Origin: Shewanella sp. Isolate11
GTDB taxonomy: Bacteria > Pseudomonadota > Gammaproteobacteria > Enterobacterales > Shewanellaceae
Assembly: GCF_022398315.1 (NCBI RefSeq)
Contig: NZ_JAKEVF010000001.1
Location: forward strand, 786,644 to 850,643
Direction: 5' to 3'
DNA length: 64,000 nt
Made by a program: the position numbers and the translations under genes. Under the pieces are notes generated by a model. That model searched no databases, was not told the origin of the DNA, and saw nothing but the letters and a program-made list of their open reading frames with translations. The number at the start of each line of letters is the position of its first letter. Position 1 is the first letter of the stretch. This document shows positions 8,650-17,119 of the stretch, piece after piece.

Positions 8650-8840
8650 AGTTGATTTTAGATGAACTGAGTTACATAAATAACCATGGAATGACCCCTC
8701 CTAAAGTTATTTGTTCAGGTCGGCTTAAACGCAATCTGATCTCAACGCTGGCAGCGATTTAATAACTAAAACAATGCTAGCCTTAAAACCATCATCCTAG
8801 TTTTGGTTTACCCCAGCAATTTATTGCTGGGGTATTTTCT
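8650..8840 (+). ncRNA. Candidate small RNA with a CCUCCU loop
   Basis: An orphan transcription unit lies in a 600-bp gene-free gap. A good promoter, TTGAAC (8616-8621), 16 bp, TACAAT (8638-8643), is followed about 170 bp later by a perfect hairpin (CCCCAGCAAT / ATTGCTGGGG, 8811-8832) and a U-rich tail. Inside, AAATAAC (8678-8684) pairs with GTTATTT (8706-8712), presenting a 21-nt loop that contains ACCCCTCCTAAA. The CCUCCU in that loop equals the anti-Shine-Dalgarno core, so it could pair with AGGAGG ribosome sites, as trans-acting Hfq-type sRNAs often do. No open frame fits. I do not recognise it as GcvB, Spot 42, ArcZ, RyhB or Qrr. Everything beyond the promoter, hairpins and terminator is inference. 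Confidence 0.5.
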
Positions 8841-8948
8841 TTAGGGCCTTTGGCTTACTTCTGCTTATCTCGCTTTATCAAATTATCCCTGTTTTTATCT
8901 GAATGAATAGCCACTCAGTGTTATGTGTCTTTGCCGTCGGCAGACAAT

Positions 8949-8978
8949 AAAAAACCACCTATATTAGGTGGTTTTTTA
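8949..8978. terminator. Bidirectional terminator after the DUF885 gene
   Basis: An 8-bp stem (ACCACCTA / TAGGTGGT) with loop TAT is flanked by an A run and a T run. It lies 22 nt downstream of the minus-strand DUF885 stop codon. Confidence 0.9.
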
Positions 8979-8999
8979 TTTGAACTTCGCCGGTGATGC

Positions 9000-10871
9000 T
9001 CAGGACTTATGTGCCCATTCTAGTACTTTTTGTTCAAGCACATTCAGCGGCAATGGCCCATTTTTAAGTAGCAAGGTATGGAACTGACCAATATCAAATT
9101 TATCGCCCATGATCTGTTTTGCTTGCTTTCTTAATTCGACAATTTTCATCATGCCAATTTTATAAGCCGTTGCTTGTGATGGCATTACGATATGACGTTC
9201 AACCATCTTAACCGCATCTGATTTAGCGTTAGGCGTATTATCGACGTAATAATTGATCCCTTGTTCACGAGTCCACTTTTTAGCATGAATGCCAGTGTCG
9301 ACGACTAAGCGGCATGAGCGCCATAATTCCATCGCCAGACGGCCAAAGTCAGAATAGGGATCATTATAAAATCCCATCTCTTTAGGGAAGAATTCGCTGT
9401 AAAGTCCCCAACCTTCGATGTAAGCGGTATAACCACCAAATTTTCGGAACTTAGGAACTCCTTCTAATTCTTGAGCGATAGCGATCTGCATGTGATGACC
9501 TGGAATACCTTCATGATAGGCTAAGGCTTCCATCTGATATTTCGGCATAGCGTCCATATCGTACAAGTTGGCGTAGTAAGTCCCTGGGCGACTTCCATCC
9601 GGCGTCGGCGCGTTATAAAAGGCTTTTCCTGCCGATTTTTCTCTGAAGGCTTCAACTCGCTTAACGATCATCGGTGCCTTAGGTTTGACGTTGAATACCT
9701 CATCTAGGCGAGATTCCATATTCTCTATTATAGTAGTGGCGTCGCTTAAATAAGCTTCTCGTCCAGCTTCAGAGTCAGGGTAGTAGAACTGCTTATCTTC
9801 ACGCATGAATTTGAAGAAAGCGGTAAGATCGCCCTTAAATCCCACTTTTTTCATGATGGCACGCATTTCATCGTGAATACGCGCCACTTCTGCAAGACCC
9901 AATTGATGGATCTCATCAGCGGTCATGTTGGTGGTTGTCGTACGTGCTAGCGCATTATTATAAAATGCCTCGCCATTTTTAAACTTCCATACACCATCAC
10001 GATTGTCGGCTTGTTGTTCTAAGCTGCCGATATAAGTGATCAACTTATTGTATGCCGGCTGTACTTGGGTGATAAGGGTGTTTTTAGCTTCATCGAGCAA
10101 CTGGTCTTTTTGCTGGTCGCTGACTTCAAGTTTTGCGACTTTACGTTTGAAATCGGCCCAAAGCGCGCTATCGGCTTGTTGATCGAAAGGAGCACCGCTG
10201 ATGATATTACGGCTATCGGAAAGTACGTAAGCAAATACAAATTTCGGTGCGATGATACTGGCTGCAGCTCGCTCTTCCAATGCCTCTTGTAGTTGCAGAA
10301 GGTACTTAGGCACACCGCTTAAACGGCTGATATAGGCTTTGGCATCGTCAATATTGTCAACTTGATGCTGGTTGATTAAAAATGATGGGACCATGGAATG
10401 ACCGCCATACATCTGATTAACTGGGTAGCTGTAAAGGCGCCATTGATAATCATCTATGCTGTTTTGTAGTTTTTGGCTGAGTAAGTCATAACTCAACTGA
10501 GTTTGTAGATCTAACCCATCGCGGTTGAGCTGTTGTAACTGTTTTAAATGTTTTTTATCGCGTTTTAGATCGGCTTCATCGGCAGTCTTACCGATATCAT
10601 CCCATTTGTCGTAATCTGCTTTGATACCCAATTGTGTCTGGAAAGTGGGGCTGGCCATCACATTTTCCATAAAGATGGTTTCAAACAGCTTGTTGGCTTT
10701 AGCCGATTCCTGCTGATTGGCTTGGGCGCTGCTTATTCCACTATTTATTCCATTAGGGGCTTGAACATTAACACTGCTGACTGGCAAAGCATTTGCGCTA
10801 AAGCTTGCTGATAAAAGCGTCGATATGGCGACGGTGAGTAATTTTGTTGTTGTTTTTATTTTTATGGTCAT
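9000..10871 (-). CDS. Secreted DUF885-family, probable metallopeptidase-like protein
   Basis: This 623-residue exported protein belongs to the DUF885 family. The N-terminus MTIKIKTTTKLLTVAISTLL followed by SASFSANA is a Sec signal peptide, so the mature protein is periplasmic or secreted. The diagnostic segment AYHEGIPGHHMQIAIAQEL (His453, Glu454, His459/460) resembles a zinc site of the HExxxH type, and a downstream Glu (GWGLYSEFF) could be a further ligand. Catalytic activity is inferred from these motifs. The family's substrates are poorly defined, peptides being the usual guess. The gene is alone, has GGGA about 8 nt before the ATG and its own terminator. Confidence 0.85.
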   Translation of the reverse strand: MTIKIKTTTKLLTVAISTLLSASFSANALPVSSVNVQAPNGINSGISSAQANQQESAKANKLFETIFMENVMASPTFQTQLGIKADYDKWDDIGKTADEADLKRDKKHLKQLQQLNRDGLDLQTQLSYDLLSQKLQNSIDDYQWRLYSYPVNQMYGGHSMVPSFLINQHQVDNIDDAKAYISRLSGVPKYLLQLQEALEERAAASIIAPKFVFAYVLSDSRNIISGAPFDQQADSALWADFKRKVAKLEVSDQQKDQLLDEAKNTLITQVQPAYNKLITYIGSLEQQADNRDGVWKFKNGEAFYNNALARTTTTNMTADEIHQLGLAEVARIHDEMRAIMKKVGFKGDLTAFFKFMREDKQFYYPDSEAGREAYLSDATTIIENMESRLDEVFNVKPKAPMIVKRVEAFREKSAGKAFYNAPTPDGSRPGTYYANLYDMDAMPKYQMEALAYHEGIPGHHMQIAIAQELEGVPKFRKFGGYTAYIEGWGLYSEFFPKEMGFYNDPYSDFGRLAMELWRSCRLVVDTGIHAKKWTREQGINYYVDNTPNAKSDAVKMVERHIVMPSQATAYKIGMMKIVELRKQAKQIMGDKFDIGQFHTLLLKNGPLPLNVLEQKVLEWAHKS

Positions 10872-11108
10872 AAATTTTTCCCGTTACTTTAAGCTAACCA
10901 TCCTAACCAAATGAGCAGAAAAGTAACTGACACAAATGTTATTAAATGTTTCTTTAATGTAAATTTTTTTAAGGTGAAAGTTAAGCGTTAAACTGAGGTT
11001 AACCGTTAACTTAAGCCGATTTTGCTTTGTTTGCTTGAAACTTGACCGTTTTGTATGGCTGGTAAATTCAGTGGTACTTAAATTAGCTCTCAATTGGCTT
11101 TGCTGAAG

Positions 11109-12248
11109 TTAATCGCAGAATTGACCAAGAACTTCATTAACAAACATGTTGCCCTTGGGAGTGAGTTGCCAGTGGTCGTGACTAATTTGCATTAATCCTT
11201 TTTCAGCCGCTTTTTGCATGCCTATATCTAGGCTTGTATGCGCAAGCCCGGTTCTCATTTCAAATTCTGCTTTAGGGATAGGCGACATTAATCTGAGGCG
11301 ATTCATTAAATACTCTAAGGCTCTATCCTCTTCAGCTACTTCGGTTTTATCAAACAGATAATCGCTTGCAGCTAAATAGCCCTTAGGGTGTTTAATCTTT
11401 ACTGTGCGGTAAATTTTTTGCTCTGCAAGTTGGGTTATTTTGCCATGGGCGCCGCAGCCTATGCCGAGATAATCACCAAATTGCCAGTAGTTAAGATTGT
11501 GCTGACACTGATATCCCGGCTTAGCGTAAGCGGAGATCTCATATTGCTCATAGCCCAATTCCGCTAAGCGTTGTTGCCCTTGTTCATAGATTTGCCATAA
11601 GGCTTCATCATCAGGTAGCTGTGGTGGCTTAGAGTGAAATAGGGTATTGGGTTCAATTGTCAGTTGATACCAAGATAGGTGCGGTGGATTAAGCGCCGCA
11701 GCCGTTTCGATATCGCGCATCGCTTCAGTGAAACTTTGGTTAGGCAAGCCATGCATTAAGTCTAAGTTAAAGCTTTTGTAATTAGCTTGGCTGGCTTTTT
11801 CTGCAGCCACTTTGGCTTCATCTTTATCGTGAATTCGTCCCAATAAATTGAGCTTGTCACTAGAGAAGCTTTGTACACCGATAGAGAGTCTTGTCACGCC
11901 TGCTGCACGATAATCAACAAAATCATCATGCTCTAGCGTGCCGGGATTCGCCTCCATGGTAATTTCGATCTTGTCCTGGAAGGGTATCTGTTGTTGTACG
12001 CCATCGAGCAGACGTTTGATCTGTTCGGCGCTAAACAGAGAAGGGGTGCCGCCACCAATGAAGATAGAGTGCAGTTTGCGCTGTTGCACATATTGAAGGT
12101 CATTGGTGAGATCGGCCAATAACGCATCGACATATTGCTGCTGTGGCAACTCGCCATGCTGACCATGGGAGTTGAAGTCACAGTAGGGGCACTTTTGAAC
12201 GCACCAAGGTATATGAATATATAAACTCAGTGGAGGCAGAGTAAGCAT
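11109..12248 (-). CDS. hemW: Radical SAM heme chaperone HemW
   Basis: HemW is a radical-SAM protein that delivers heme to target proteins. Older annotation calls it an oxygen-independent coproporphyrinogen III oxidase-like protein. The CX3CX2C cluster motif is Cys16, Cys20 and Cys23 (IPWCVQKCPYCDFNSHG), followed by the SAM-binding stretch FIGGGTPSLF and GVQSF. The C-terminal HemN-type domain includes YLMNRLRLM. At 379 residues it is of HemW length, shorter than true HemN (about 450), and lacks HemN's N-terminal extension. Its ATG overlaps the rdgB stop by one base (TAATG), implying translational coupling. It is the last gene of the yggS-proC-yggT-yggU-DUF4426-rdgB-hemW operon. Confidence 0.95.
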   Translation of the reverse strand: MLTLPPLSLYIHIPWCVQKCPYCDFNSHGQHGELPQQQYVDALLADLTNDLQYVQQRKLHSIFIGGGTPSLFSAEQIKRLLDGVQQQIPFQDKIEITMEANPGTLEHDDFVDYRAAGVTRLSIGVQSFSSDKLNLLGRIHDKDEAKVAAEKASQANYKSFNLDLMHGLPNQSFTEAMRDIETAAALNPPHLSWYQLTIEPNTLFHSKPPQLPDDEALWQIYEQGQQRLAELGYEQYEISAYAKPGYQCQHNLNYWQFGDYLGIGCGAHGKITQLAEQKIYRTVKIKHPKGYLAASDYLFDKTEVAEEDRALEYLMNRLRLMSPIPKAEFEMRTGLAHTSLDIGMQKAAEKGLMQISHDHWQLTPKGNMFVNEVLGQFCD

Positions 12249-12850
12249 TAACCGAGTACGCCTTTTGCTTTTAATTCAGCCAATAATAATTGCATCGCCT
12301 TGCCACGATGACTCAAGGCATTTTTTTCATCGCTATTGAGTTCTGCGGCGCTACATTGATGCTGCTGAGGGATAAAAATAGGATCATAGCCATGACCATT
12401 ATCGCCCTTAGCTTCAACGCCAATATGACCTTCCCATGATGCTTGGCAGATGATGGGGGTTGGGTCGTCAGCATGACGCATGTACACCAAAATACATTGG
12501 AAGCGCGCACTACGCTGCTGTGGAACATCTTTTAATGCGTCCAATAGCTTTATGCAGTTGTCTGTTGCATTGGCATTCTCACCGGCATAACGAGCTGAAT
12601 AGATGCCAGGCGCACCACCGAGTAGATCAACTTCTAATCCTGAGTCATCGGCAATTGCGGCAAGTCCGCTCACCTTAGCGGCATGACGGGCTTTGATGAT
12701 GGCGTTTTCGACGAAGGTGGTGCCGGTTTCTGGAACTTCTTCGACTCCTAACTGGCTCTGTGGCAGCACTTCGATGCCATATTCGGCCAAGATTTCTGCA
12801 AACTCTTTTAGTTTTCCCTTGTTGCCACTGGCTAATACAATTTTATTCAT
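12248..12850 (-). CDS. rdgB: dITP/XTP pyrophosphatase RdgB
   Basis: RdgB (Ham1/ITPase family) hydrolyses non-canonical purine triphosphates (dITP, XTP) to monophosphates, cleaning the nucleotide pool. The N-terminal LASGNKGKLKEFAEIL binds the triphosphate. ADDSGLEVDLLGGAPGIYSA carries the catalytic Asp and is the family hallmark. GYDPIFIPQ, and LSHRGKAMQLL near the C-terminus, complete the base pocket. The length of 200 residues is typical. It overlaps the hemW start by one base. The spacing from the DUF4426 gene upstream is about 140 bp and contains an inverted repeat. Confidence 0.96.
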   Translation of the reverse strand: MNKIVLASGNKGKLKEFAEILAEYGIEVLPQSQLGVEEVPETGTTFVENAIIKARHAAKVSGLAAIADDSGLEVDLLGGAPGIYSARYAGENANATDNCIKLLDALKDVPQQRSARFQCILVYMRHADDPTPIICQASWEGHIGVEAKGDNGHGYDPIFIPQQHQCSAAELNSDEKNALSHRGKAMQLLLAELKAKGVLG

Positions 12851-12926
12851 CTGGATCTCGGACTCATCTGCTGCAATTTATGGGCGCAATGATACCCAAG
12901 CTTAAGGTGAAACGGTAGGGGAGACG

Positions 12927-12970
12927 GGCGACTTTGCATTTTACTTTAGTCAGAAAATAGGAAAGTCGCC
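12927..12970. repeat. Inverted repeat between DUF4426 gene and rdgB
   Basis: A perfect 9-bp inverted repeat (GGCGACTTT / AAAGTCGCC) encloses a 26-nt AT-rich loop. No T run follows on either strand, so it is not a simple terminator. It could be an mRNA processing or stabilising hairpin within the operon. Confidence 0.4.
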
Positions 12971-12991
12971 GAGATAGAGGTGGGACTCTGC

Positions 12992-13426
12992 TTATTCGAT
13001 ATAAAACTTTTGCTTAAATGTCAGCTGTGTATTAAGTCTGTTACCCGCTTTGATGGCGATTTGAAAGTTGATTTCTTGATCGTCGCGATAGGGAACTTCG
13101 GCAATATAGTAAATCGCCTCTCCCTCTCTGATTTCCCTGAATGTCAGAGCGACACGAGCATCGAGGAGGTTATTGGCGATACCCGATATCTCAACGGGAA
13201 TGGCTGGCTTCCCCTTTTGACTGGTGTCTAGTACCGAAATATTGATGATGCCTGTGTAATTGCTGCGCTGAATACCATAAGTTTTAGCGATTAGTGGAGT
13301 GATAAAGGTGCTGCCGAGGGCGACATAGTGAATATCGAAGTTACCGACAGTCTGCTTTTGTTCTGCGAGAGCACTGCTTACCACGCCAAAAGAGAGTAGC
13401 AGGGCACAAATTAGCGTACGGAACAT
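12992..13426 (-). CDS. Exported DUF4426-family protein
   Basis: This is a 144-residue predicted periplasmic protein. MFRTLICALLLSFGVVSSAL, then AEQ, is a clear signal peptide. The mature region (GNFDIHYVALGSTFITPLIA, then YGIQRSNYTGIINISVL) matches the DUF4426 family, function unknown. It appears all-beta and has no Cys after the signal. AGGAG lies 7 nt before the ATG. It sits between yggU and rdgB inside a conserved housekeeping operon, with about 85 bp to yggU, so it is likely cotranscribed. No catalytic motif is visible. Confidence 0.82.
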   Translation of the reverse strand: MFRTLICALLLSFGVVSSALAEQKQTVGNFDIHYVALGSTFITPLIAKTYGIQRSNYTGIINISVLDTSQKGKPAIPVEISGIANNLLDARVALTFREIREGEAIYYIAEVPYRDDQEINFQIAIKAGNRLNTQLTFKQKFYIE

Positions 13427-13512
13427 GATTAACTCCTAGAGACTAGATAGTGGGTTTAGTATAGTCATTTTTGTTTAATATTGGCTTGGGTCTGTATCTG
13501 AATGGCTTGATT

Positions 13513-13818
13513 TTAGGCAGAGGTATTGCCAGTGAGTAACAGCTGTATTTCTGCAGGAACCTGTTTAGGCTCAATCACTTTAATCTGCTTATGACGCCCC
13601 AGTTCCCCTTTTTCTATGATGATATTGCTTTTGGGTACTTTGAACTGTTTAGCAAGGTATTTGCTAAGATGGGCGTTGGCTTTGCCATCGACAGGCGGCG
13701 CGGTGATTGCCACTTTAACTTCGTCACCATGGGGACCCACAATTTGGTCCCGACTGGCTTTAGGTTGAATATAAAGTTTAAGTAACAGATCACCTTGTTG
13801 CTGTTGCACTGCAACCAC
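13513..13818 (-). CDS. yggU: YggU-family (DUF167) protein
   Basis: This is a 101-residue DUF167 protein. The family pattern is present: [37 protein letters not shown] and [22 protein letters not shown]. Function is unknown in the family, with a small alpha/beta fold. The start is GTG and overlaps the yggT stop codon by one base (TAGTG), a sign of translational coupling with yggT. Confidence 0.93.
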   Translation of the reverse strand: MVAVQQQQGDLLLKLYIQPKASRDQIVGPHGDEVKVAITAPPVDGKANAHLSKYLAKQFKVPKSNIIIEKGELGRHKQIKVIEPKQVPAEIQLLLTGNTSA

Positions 13819-14366
13819 TAAACATTAGCCCAGAATGGTACGTATTGAGCCAATAAGATATTGAGGAAGTTTAAGATGATCATCATTACTAGTAAGGATA
13901 GATCTAAGCCTCCCATCGGCGGAAGAATACGGCGGATCGGTGATAAAAGTGGTTCAGTTAACTGCCCCATCACCATTTCAATCGGATTATGACCTTGGCT
14001 GACCCAACTTAGGATAGCGCGAAGGATCAACATCCAGAACAGTAGTACACCGGCTTGTTTACACACAGACACCACTGAAACCAGCAAGATAGTCGGCAGG
14101 CTGATGGCTGCGCCGGCAATTAAGCTTAAAATAACGAATTTTAACACCACAACTAATATCGCCAATACCACAGAAGCTGTGTCTAAACCGCCCATAGCAG
14201 GTAATACACGTCTCATTGGCGCCACAATAGGGTGAGTGGCTTTCACGACAAATTGGCTGAAGGGATTGTAAAAGTCAGCACGGGCTACTTGCAGCCAAAT
14301 GCGGATGATCACGACCATCAGGTATAGGTCAAAAACGGTATTCACTAAAAAGCTTAATGCATTCAT
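13818..14366 (-). CDS. yggT: YggT-family integral membrane protein
   Basis: This is an inner-membrane protein of 182 residues made of two tandem YGGT repeats, each with paired hydrophobic helices: [18 protein letters not shown] with [20 protein letters not shown] in the first, and [18 protein letters not shown] with [18 protein letters not shown] in the second. The family has been linked to osmotic tolerance and, in other bacteria, to the division-site or ring machinery, but its role is not settled. It lies between proC and yggU in a conserved order. Confidence 0.93.
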   Translation of the reverse strand: MNALSFLVNTVFDLYLMVVIIRIWLQVARADFYNPFSQFVVKATHPIVAPMRRVLPAMGGLDTASVVLAILVVVLKFVILSLIAGAAISLPTILLVSVVSVCKQAGVLLFWMLILRAILSWVSQGHNPIEMVMGQLTEPLLSPIRRILPPMGGLDLSLLVMMIILNFLNILLAQYVPFWANV

Positions 14367-14405
14367 TGTGTGTCTCTACTTATTGGTATGCAGATTCGAT
14401 CTTAA

Positions 14406-15224
14406 TTAAAATTGCTTAGCCATTTCGTCGGCGCGAGCCATGCAGTCATGCATTGCCCCTCTGACAATATCGCGTAAACCGGCTTTTTCAAATGCCGCGA
14501 GGGCTTGAGCCGTAGTGCCGCCTTTTGAGGTGACGTTTTCTCTGAGCTGGCCAGCGGTTAACTGTTGATTTTGCTTAACCATCTGTGCAGCGCCTAAAGC
14601 GGCTTGCTGCACTAATGCACGGGCGACAGCTTCATCGACACCATCTTGTTTTGCACTGTCTATCATAGCTTCCATCATAAGGAAAAAATAGGCTGGCGAG
14701 CTACCTGCTAGCGCGATAACTTGATTTAAATCATCTTCTTTATCGACCCAAACCACTTCACCACCCGTCTGCATAATTTGTTCGCATAAGGCTTTGTCAG
14801 CCTCTGATACTGACGCTTCTGCAAAGAGACCTGTCATGCCATAGCCAATTTGAGTTGGCGTATTTGGCATTGAGCGGATAAATTTAATCGGTTGATTAAA
14901 ATAATCGTGGTAACGATTAGCCGTGATACCTGCGGCGATGGTGACAATCAGCTTATTGGATAAATCTAAGCTGGCGAGATGTTCACACACTTGTTGCATC
15001 AATTGGGGTTTGACACTTAGTACAATCACATCGGCCTGCTCTGCGGCGGCTAAATTGTCATGGGAAACTTGAATACCGAGATCTTGTTGTAGGGCGATAA
15101 GTTTGCCTTCACTTGGGTTAGTGGCATGAATTAATTCGCTAGGGTAGCCACTTTTGACTAAACCACTGACGATACTGCGAGTCATGTTACCTGCACCAAT
15201 AAAGCATATTTTTTTCTGTGTCAT
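14406..15224 (-). CDS. proC: Pyrroline-5-carboxylate reductase ProC
   Basis: ProC catalyses the NAD(P)H-dependent last step of proline synthesis in the cytoplasm. The Rossmann motif KICFIGAGNMTRSIVSGL is N-terminal. VIVLSVKPQLM and FIRSMPNTPTQIGYGMTGL are conserved. The C-terminal dimerisation domain has ALAGSSPAYFFLMMEAMIDS and VTSKGGTTAQALAAFE, the substrate-binding segment. I set the start at the ATG at 15224 (MTQKKICF, 272 residues) instead of an in-frame TTG at 15236, which would add MRPF without a better ribosome site. The gene lies between yggS and yggT. Confidence 0.96.
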   Translation of the reverse strand: MTQKKICFIGAGNMTRSIVSGLVKSGYPSELIHATNPSEGKLIALQQDLGIQVSHDNLAAAEQADVIVLSVKPQLMQQVCEHLASLDLSNKLIVTIAAGITANRYHDYFNQPIKFIRSMPNTPTQIGYGMTGLFAEASVSEADKALCEQIMQTGGEVVWVDKEDDLNQVIALAGSSPAYFFLMMEAMIDSAKQDGVDEAVARALVQQAALGAAQMVKQNQQLTAGQLRENVTSKGGTTAQALAAFEKAGLRDIVRGAMHDCMARADEMAKQF

Positions 15225-15342
15225 AAAAGGTCTCAATTATTCTTTTAAATCAATGAATGGTATATCTGGGCTTGGAGTGAGATCACAAGGGCGTGGTGAC
15301 ATATTTGGTGATTAAACTAAGTTAATTACGGCTAAAACTAAG

Positions 15343-16032
15343 TCAATTACGGCTGCCGAAAATGGCGCTGCCAATTCGCACCATAGTGGAGCCTGATGCG
15401 ATAGCCTGCTCTAAATCATTACTCATTCCCATGGAGAGGGTATCAAGTTTTGCGTAGCTTTGCTTGAGTGACTCAAATAGTCGTTGCATCTTTTGTAGCT
15501 CAGCGTGTTGTATTTCAATATCGTCGGTGGCGGTTGGAATGGCCATTAAGCCGCGTAGTTCTAAGTTGGGCAGCGAGTCGATAAGTTTAGCCAGAGGGGC
15601 AATCTCATCGGCCGATACACCAGATTTACTCTGTTCTTGGCTGACATTGACTTGAATACACACTTTAAGTGGCGCGAGATGAGAAGGGCGCTGTTCATTG
15701 AGTCTGAGGGCGATTTTTTCTCGGCTGAGGGTGTGCATCCAGTCGAAGTTTTCTGCGATGGTTTTTGTTTTGTTCGATTGCAGTGGACCGATAAAATGCC
15801 ACTCGATATCCGGGTAATCGGCCTTTAGTGCAATTATCTTAGATTCACCCTCTTGCACATAGTTTTCACCAAAAAGTCGCTGCCCAGCTTTATAAGCCGC
15901 TACTATTTGTTCGATAGGTTTGGTTTTACTGACGGCAAGAAGTTGTATTTCATCATGATTACGTGATGATTTTTGCGCCGCTTGGTTGATTCTTTGGTGG
16001 GCGTGAGTCAGTCTGTCTGCTATTGTTGTCAT
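15343..16032 (-). CDS. yggS: PLP homeostasis protein YggS (PLPBP/PROSC family)
   Basis: This PLP-binding protein without known catalytic activity keeps pyridoxal phosphate and amino-acid pools in balance. It is a single-domain alanine racemase-like barrel of 229 residues. The PLP Lys is Lys36 in LLAVSKTKP. LFGENYVQEG, WHFIGPLQSNKTK and the C-terminal phosphate-binding stretch LSMGMSNDLEQAIASGSTMV, then RIGSAIFG, are all present. It is the first gene of the minus-strand operon and is divergent from pilT, only 35 bp away. Confidence 0.95.
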   Translation of the reverse strand: MTTIADRLTHAHQRINQAAQKSSRNHDEIQLLAVSKTKPIEQIVAAYKAGQRLFGENYVQEGESKIIALKADYPDIEWHFIGPLQSNKTKTIAENFDWMHTLSREKIALRLNEQRPSHLAPLKVCIQVNVSQEQSKSGVSADEIAPLAKLIDSLPNLELRGLMAIPTATDDIEIQHAELQKMQRLFESLKQSYAKLDTLSMGMSNDLEQAIASGSTMVRIGSAIFGSRN

Positions 16033-16067
16033 GGTGTAAGTTTTTGGTTGAATGGATATCCCAAACT

Positions 16068-17105
16068 ATGGAAATCACAGAGTTACTTGCCTTTAGTGTA
16101 AAACACAATGCGTCGGATCTACACCTTTCAGCTGGGGTTTCTCCCATGATACGTGTAGATGGTGAGGTCAGGAAGATCAATCTTCCAGCGCTAGATCATC
16201 AGGGTGTACATAGCCTAGTTTATGACATCATGAATGATAAGCAGCGTAAGGATTATGAAGAACATCTTGAGATCGATTTCTCATTTGAAGTACCCAATTT
16301 AGCTCGTTTTCGTGTGAACGCATTTAACCAAAGCCGTGGTGCTGCCGCGGTATTTCGTACCATTCCTAGTGAGATTCTAAGTCTTGAAAAGCTGGGTGCC
16401 CCAGAAATCTTTAAGAAGATTGCGAGTTACCCTCGTGGCTTGGTATTGGTTACCGGACCAACGGGTTCGGGTAAGAGTACCACCTTGGCGGGGATGATCG
16501 ACTATGTGAATGAGCATCGTCATGATCATATTCTAACTATCGAAGATCCTATCGAATTCGTTCATCAAAACAAACAATGTTTGATTAACCAACGTGAAGT
16601 GCATCGCCATACCCATAGTTTCAATGCCGCACTGCGCAGCGCATTGCGTGAGGATCCCGATGTGATTCTTGTGGGTGAGATGCGTGACCTTGAAACCATT
16701 CGCCTAGCTATGACGGCGGCGGAAACCGGTCACCTCGTTTTTGGTACTTTGCATACCACCTCAGCGGCGAAAACCATTGACCGTGTGGTCGATGTATTCC
16801 CTGAAGGCGAAAAGAGTATGGTGCGTACCATGTTATCTGAGTCGCTACAGGCGGTTATCTCTCAGACACTGATTAAGAAAGTCGGTGGTGGTCGTGTTGC
16901 AGCTCACGAAATTATGATGGGCACGCCTGCGATCCGTAACTTGATCCGTGAAGATAAAGTGGCACAGATGTATTCAGCTATTCAGACTGGTATGGCTCAC
17001 GGAATGCAGACGCTAGATCAGTGTTTACAGAATCTGGTGAATCGTGGCCTCATTACTCGTGAAGATGCGATGTCTAAGAGCTCAAACAAAAATGCTAGTT
17101 TCTAG
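16068..17105 (+). CDS. pilT: Type IV pilus retraction ATPase PilT
   Basis: PilT is the hexameric cytoplasmic motor that depolymerises type IV pili, powering twitching and DNA uptake. Visible motifs are the N-terminal ASDLHLSAGVSPMIRVDGEV, Walker A GPTGSGKSTT, the Asp box (LTIEDPIEFVH), Walker B (DPDVILVGEMRD) and the His box (HLVFGTLHTTSA). The C-terminal AIRNLIREDKVAQMYSAIQT is the retraction-associated region. The upstream in-frame start at 16023 would add 15 residues not found in the family, so I use the ATG at 16068 (345 residues, the usual length). pilU follows after 14 bp. Confidence 0.97.
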   Translation: MEITELLAFSVKHNASDLHLSAGVSPMIRVDGEVRKINLPALDHQGVHSLVYDIMNDKQRKDYEEHLEIDFSFEVPNLARFRVNAFNQSRGAAAVFRTIPSEILSLEKLGAPEIFKKIASYPRGLVLVTGPTGSGKSTTLAGMIDYVNEHRHDHILTIEDPIEFVHQNKQCLINQREVHRHTHSFNAALRSALREDPDVILVGEMRDLETIRLAMTAAETGHLVFGTLHTTSAAKTIDRVVDVFPEGEKSMVRTMLSESLQAVISQTLIKKVGGGRVAAHEIMMGTPAIRNLIREDKVAQMYSAIQTGMAHGMQTLDQCLQNLVNRGLITREDAMSKSSNKNASF

Positions 17106-17119
17106 TTAAGGTTTTTATT

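Noticed and set aside
10884..11093. 69-residue minus-strand frame between the DUF885 gene and hemW
   Set aside because: Low-complexity Lys/Asn/Thr-rich translation without ribosome site or family features.
11109..12248. HemN (oxygen-independent coproporphyrinogen oxidase)
   Set aside because: 379 residues, no HemN N-terminal extension and a position after rdgB. It fits HemW.
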